Source: Gnetum montanum | Taxonomy: Eukaryota; Streptophyta; Gnetopsida; Gnetales; Gnetaceae | NCBI GenBank assembly: GCA_015680685.1 | Contig: MNCI01029288.1 | Coordinates: forward strand, 18,222-82,221 | Length of the DNA stretch: 64,000 nt | Direction of reading: 5' to 3' | Part shown: in pieces, positions 59,492 through 64,000 of the stretch | Layout: each line of letters begins with the position of its first letter | How positions within the stretch are numbered: the first letter of the stretch is position 1 | Translations under genes and position numbers: made by a program | Notes under the pieces: generated by a model | What the model saw: only the letters and a program-made list of their open reading frames with translations | The model's database searches: none | What the model was told of the DNA's origin: nothing

Positions 59492-62282
59492 ATGGCCCCT
59501 AAACATGGGTAACAAGAAGGACCCTCTCAAGGTGTGTCCAAGCAACCAAGGAGAGGTAGAGGCCAAGAGTCTCCTGAGTAATGTGCAGAGCAAGAGGCAT
59601 ATTCGTTTAGCATCCATCAAGGGCCTCCTACTACTGTGCAATCAAGATAGGTAGAAGAAGGAGCTGCTGAAGCACCTAAACAGGGACAACATCTCACGTT
59701 GCCCCCAGAATGTGTGCAAGAAATTCACAAAAGGTCCATGTCAGTAGCTGTGAGCATGGAATTGAAATTTGGACCTTTCACGGAGTTCTCTCTTGAGGCC
59801 ATTAGGGACCAACTCAAAGGGTGTCCATTATGGCCCATCCTCTCTGAAAGTGGTGCCTGGTACTTAGGAGAAACATACCAATTTTGGCATAATAAAGAAG
59901 AAGGCACCAAAATTAACATTTGTGGTGTTTCTGTAGATTTTTTCACCAAGTCTATTTCGAAAGTGTTGAACCTTCCAAATATAAGGCCAAACGTTGCTCA
60001 CTTATCCACTCGCTCCGATGTTGATGTGCGAAGAATTTGGTTGGATAGGGCATACAACAAAGATGACAAGACATATGGGGAGTTGACACTGGAAGAAAGA
60101 ATATATTTCAAAATTGGTACTTATTACATTTTCCCCATGAAAGGATTAAACAGAATCTCAACGTATGCGGCAAGAGGAAGTCCAATATTGATGGGCAAGG
60201 TTAATGCTAACCTTCCCCATCTGTATCTCATGAAGATCTTGAGGTAATTTGAAGAACGCAAGAAAAGGAAGTTTACGTTGCCCTTTCCTTGTCTTATTAG
60301 GAAGCTATGTAGGCATGCTAGAATTCTAGGGTACACCAATGATGTTCCCAAAAGAGCCCAAAATGCTTCGTTCACTAAATTACTAAAGCCACCAACCCAA
60401 AGGAAGAGTGCTGGTGAGACACTGGAGCCAAAATAAGAATAGATAGTGGGTCCCACTACAACTCAAGCTACAAGGCCTAGCTAACTCCTAAATATAAGGC
60501 ATGGTCAACAACAAGGAGCAGGGCCTAGCACGAGCCAGTGAGACCAACCACCGTCATCACCACAGGATTATTGACCATCAATGAGCCATCTCAAGGCCAT
60601 CACTGAGATGGTCAGTTGGAGAAGTCATGATGATGCTAATCTCTTCCATGTCATCAACGATGCTATACGACCCAAAATTTTTATAGATCGCACATGAGGA
60701 GAAGTGTCCATTCAAACAAGAGGAGAGGAGATGCATTAATCACAATAGATTTTAGGGAACACTGCATTCTTCTAAGTGCAACTGGAGACTAGTGAAGGGG
60801 CTACAGTAGTGGCCATGCAACACCAAGCTGTGGTGGGAGTTGCAGAAGTGGTCACAGACCACATCAAAGAGTCCTTCAATGTTCCTATTATGCCATCGAT
60901 AGATTTCACAGAAGCACATGATACTCAAACCCTGGTTGATCCCTTGATGACTCTTGTGGAGCATGAGGATGTTCTTGATCAGTTGTTGCAAATAGGAAAA
61001 GTGATGATGTTCTTGTTTGACATTCTACAAGATATCACAGCAATGAAATCAAACCTCATCTCCACCAAAGGAAAGCTGGTCATGGTAGAGATTAGGGCTG
61101 AGCATGCTGAGGCGAAGTTGGAAAGACTCCAAGAAAGGCTTGCTACCCTACAAACTGCATAGTAGGACCCATCTCAATTCATTCCCACAGACTAGCTGGA
61201 CACTTTTAGGATAGAGAAGCTTAATAAATTGTTGGTAGATAATAAAGAGTGGCAAAGGAGAAGGAGAAGGCTAATTGGGATGCTTCCAAGGCATAAGCAC
61301 AAACATACATGCATGCTAAAGCACTCAAGGCCTTGCAAGAAGAAAATAAAAAGCTAGTTGTAGACAATCTTCGGGTGACCATTGTGGAGAAATAGAAAAA
61401 TGTTCTCAAAGAAAATTTCCAATAGTTACAAGAACAGTTGGTCAGGGTCAACCAAAACATGAATCGCTAAGCTAAAGAGAATTGAACCCTCTCAATAGAG
61501 GAGGTACATGTAATCCATCAGAAGATGGCCATTAAAATCAACAGGTGGCAAAACAAGGCCAAGCAAGATGAAAAATTAAAAGGGCAATTTAGAGACCAGG
61601 TGGGGATGTACAAGTAAGTCATTGAGAAAGAGATCCATATGGCCAAGGCCCACATTAACACTTTCAGTGCTCAAGACACTGAGTGGGAGGCCATATTAGA
61701 CACATATGCATTCGTCCATCAACTAGAGCTCAAAAGTTGGGACTTGTAGATCCAAGATCTTACATAGTACATGGAATTGACAAACCTGCGATATGCCAAC
61801 CTAGCCATGTTAACAACAGGATGCCCGAGAGCAAAGCTAGAGAAGAAAGTAGCTACCACCTACACCAAATATGAAATAGAATTTGTAGAACACAAGAAAA
61901 TATTAGAAAGGCTAGAAGTTACAAATTTTGAATTAGAGGTGGTTAAGGCTAGCTACCAAGGGCAAAAAGATGTTGCGGTAGACTTGGCTCGATAGATTAT
62001 AGATTACCAGGACTACAAGGATAAAGCCAGAGCCTATAAGGAGGAATGACAACTGTTTGTGGCCTAGTATGTGAAAGCAAATTAGATGTTTTTGCAACTA
62101 CCGTGTCCATGGGAAGTGTCAAATCCATCAAACATTGGAGCATCAGCATGGATGGCACAGGATCCCCAAAACCAGAGGAAAAACTCTAGGAACTTTTTCA
62201 GAGCCACTAAATCCCAAAACCTAGAGCACAAGACAAGGGGAAGTGACCCATTTAGGATCCACCATCACCTGGAACCACATGA
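59492..62282 (+). pseudogene. E3 ORF2: basic N terminus, plant-transposon-like domain, coiled coils
   Basis: ATG follows the acceptor-like GTGTGATTGCAG. The frame is open from MAPKHG through 61162 apart from stops, then shifts once. The end is at 62280-62282 (TGA) after a PPSPGTT-like tail. Parts: KQPRRGRGQ basic patch; an uninterrupted 59699-60247 (182 aa) domain with FGPFTEFS, WPILSESGAWYLGE, QFWHNKEEGT, LPNIRPNVAHLSTRS, LTLEERIYFKIGTYYIFP and SPILMGKVNANLPHLYL, laid out like the putative plant transposon protein domain (PF20167 type); a linker; then LETSEGATVVAMQHQ and coiled coils (LERLQERLATLQ; LEKKVATTY...ILERLEVTNFELEVVK). No catalytic motif or membrane segment. E2 and E0 share it, so it belongs to the family. 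Role unknown. Confidence 0.65.
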
Positions 62283-62457
62283 GTTCCAATAAAATTTTGC
62301 ATTTTTGTAATTTTGTGTTTGTGTCCCAATTTTATCTATTCAATTCCACACTGTAGCCTGAATAATTCCTAGTTAGTCAATAATCCCATACCTATCCACT
62401 GTGTAATCAATGGGGCTTGTTCTCATTTTGTATGACTTGAGGATGAGTTTTCATTCA

Positions 62458-62469
62458 GTCGTGGGGGTA
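62458..62469 (+). other. E3 polypurine tract region
   Basis: AGTCGTGGGGGTA immediately precedes the 3' LTR. Confidence 0.55.
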
Positions 62470-63325
62470 TGATGAATCATGATTCATTAGGCTCTGATAT
62501 CGGACCTGTGATATCAGATCCATGATATCAAGTACACGATATCACGGCCCAGCTAGTAATATCAGATACAGGATATTTTGACTCCTATGTGGACCTATAA
62601 ATACACATGTAGGAGCAAGGAGTCAAGGGAGTCAATTAGTAGTTCAATTAGAAGTTAGTTTTTATTTTTAGTTCTTCTCAACCCTTTCTCCCAGTGCATG
62701 CTCGCAGTGTGATGATTGTAATTGTATGGCACCTTCATTTGAGTGTGATGTACTTGGACATGCACATGATTGGAAATAAAGATTGAGATTACTTCATCAT
62801 TGCAGCATTCACTTAGTTTAATTATTTAATTGTTATTTATTTCTTTCTTAATTAATCTCTCTCTACCTTCCTCTCCTATCCCTGTTATTAAATGTGAAAT
62901 GAGTACGACTTAATCACGAGCATTTAAGTGTGACTACTTGGTATCCTAGCAGCATACATAGGACATGTGATTGGTAATCCTAGTAGTAGTACATGAGGTC
63001 CAAGATTTGTATGGATGATTAAGGATAGATGCTCATTGCACTTATGCTAGCTTAAAATTTCTTCACCCTTTCCCTCTTAGCTTAATAAAAGTTATTTTTC
63101 ATTGCCTCTAGGAGTAGCACTAGTTTAGGACCACATCATACACCTCACTCTAGACTGAACCATACATGACAAAGCAAATACTAGTCCAGGTGGGAAGATA
63201 ATGAACTATGATTAATGAGTAACTATCTAGATACCACAACTAGCCTATTTGTGGAGTTCGACCAGATCGTGCGTGAAACACTCGTATTCATATGGTTGAG
63301 TGTAGGGGCACCTTGCCACTCATCA
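62470..63325 (+). repeat. E3 3' LTR
   Basis: The LTR is 856 bp. Dyads are GTGATATCAGATCC, ATGATATCAAGTACACGATATC and ATACAGGATATTTTG (62500-62580). TATA box CTATAAATAC is at about 62596. It ends GCCACTCATCA. It differs from the 5' copy mainly within the dyad region. Confidence 0.88.
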
Positions 63326-64000
63326 AAATGTGTTAATTATGAATATGATGTATCTCACTCATTTCCAATGCATAGCAATCCATTATTTTATAAGCCATGT
63401 AAATAATTTAGGTTGGAATATAATTTACCTAATTTGTATTACTATAATGCACAAACTTTTATAATCCTACCCCCTTAGACTTAAACCCTCTAATATATGA
63501 ATGAGTTACTTCGATAGGAAATAGGGGTACCATTCCTTTTCTCTTATTACATAAATACATTATATATCTTAAAATTTAGGTTCTCTTAATATCATCATTA
63601 TTCATGATTGTTTCCCATCAATTTCTTTCATCAAAATGATTTATATTTTTCCCAATGAAGTCCACAAGATCTTATGGATCTATAACATTTCTATGAAAAC
63701 CACAAGATTTTAAGTAGCTATTGAGAGATCATGAGACTCGAACAAATTATTTTTGAACAAGAGTCATAAGGCTTAACACCTAGTCTTAACTTTTGAAAGA
63801 TATACTTTTTTGTAAGGTGTTCCCTCTACCCCTTTTTACAAGGTCCCATTCCCTACTTAAATACATTCTTGTATATATGAAAATTGATTACTATGTTATA
63901 TATTTTTGACTTGCTTCATGCAAAAAATAAAACTCTTTTGTATACTACTTTTTTATAAGACACCTCCTCAACCTCACTCCTCTTCCTCTAATACTTTTTA
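63326..64000 (+). repeat. Dispersed repeat X, copy 2
   Basis: This is homologous to 35575-36125 from the first bases (AAATGTGTTAATTATGAATATG) through AAAATTTAGGTTCTC and GATCATGAGAC, then diverges after about 63760. No ORF is supportable. Its first five bases coincide with the E3 target duplication. Confidence 0.55.

Larger units (their letters stand above)
54411..63325 (+). mobile_element. Complete LTR retrotransposon E3 (gag + ORF2, non-autonomous)
   Basis: This 8915-bp element has LTRs of 850 and 856 bp and a perfect target duplication AAATG (54406-54410 and 63326-63330). Order as in E2: LTR, PBS, gag, spacer, internal GATATC/TATA array, acceptor-like site, ORF2, purine tract, LTR. It is the best-preserved member with ORF2. 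No RT, RNase H, protease or integrase is seen. It separates C-family gag from repeat X. Confidence 0.9.

Overview
The window reads as nuclear DNA of a large-genome seed plant. A gymnosperm (probably a conifer) is my best guess, because there is one low-copy gene in 64 kb, embedded in old, nested LTR retrotransposons and LINE debris, and the DNA is AT-rich throughout. No bacterial, viral or organellar gene set is present.

The only intact host gene is a CYP74-family cytochrome P450 (allene oxide synthase / hydroperoxide lyase / divinyl ether synthase class, oxylipin metabolism). It lies on the minus strand at 36810-39981, with two exons and a 1735-bp intron. The splice joint can be read exactly and gives 478 codons plus stop. 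A 780-bp tandem-repeat array carrying G-box and TGACG motifs lies about 0.8-1.6 kb upstream of its start.

Layout: 1-3890, two head-to-head fragments of one Ty3/gypsy family ('C'), with a minisatellite between them. 3890-7200, an antisense gag plus partial LTR ('L'). 7200-10053, the 3' half and 3' LTR of a forward element ('E0'). 10054-12650, an antisense LINE with an L1-ORF1-like protein and a jockey/RTE-like ORF2. 12811-23344, an antisense element ('E4') split by complete element E1 (14473-21625, +). 23345-35575, an antisense L1-type LINE split by complete element E2 (25123-34376, +, TSD CATAT). 35575-36800, a dispersed repeat and a tRNA-like SINE. 36810-41600, the CYP74 island. 42040-54405, a forward C-family element split by complete element D (42820-50035, -, TSD ACTAT). 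54411-63325, complete element E3 (+, TSD AAATG), followed by a second copy of the dispersed repeat.

E0, E1, E2, E3, E4, D and L belong to one superfamily. It has LTRs of about 0.8-1.0 kb with ends TGATG...CATCA, a primer-binding site resembling tRNA-Asp, and an Athila/Tat-like gag. None of the four complete elements shows reverse transcriptase or integrase. Two architectures appear: gag-protease plus a tiny downstream ORF (E1, D), and gag plus a long second ORF (ORF2; E2, E3 and the E0 remnant) with an N-terminal basic region, a plant-transposon-protein-like domain and coiled coils. The U3 of every LTR whose U3 is present carries an array of GATATC/CAATATC dyads upstream of a TATA box. E2 and E3 have a second such array plus TATA inside the element, just upstream of ORF2. 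This looks like a family of non-autonomous retrotransposons with a private second transcription unit, and it is the most notable system in the window.

All assignments are from reading the sequence; no database search was possible. Six N positions were found. Five are flanked by 40-53-bp duplicated sequence and look like assembly joins.
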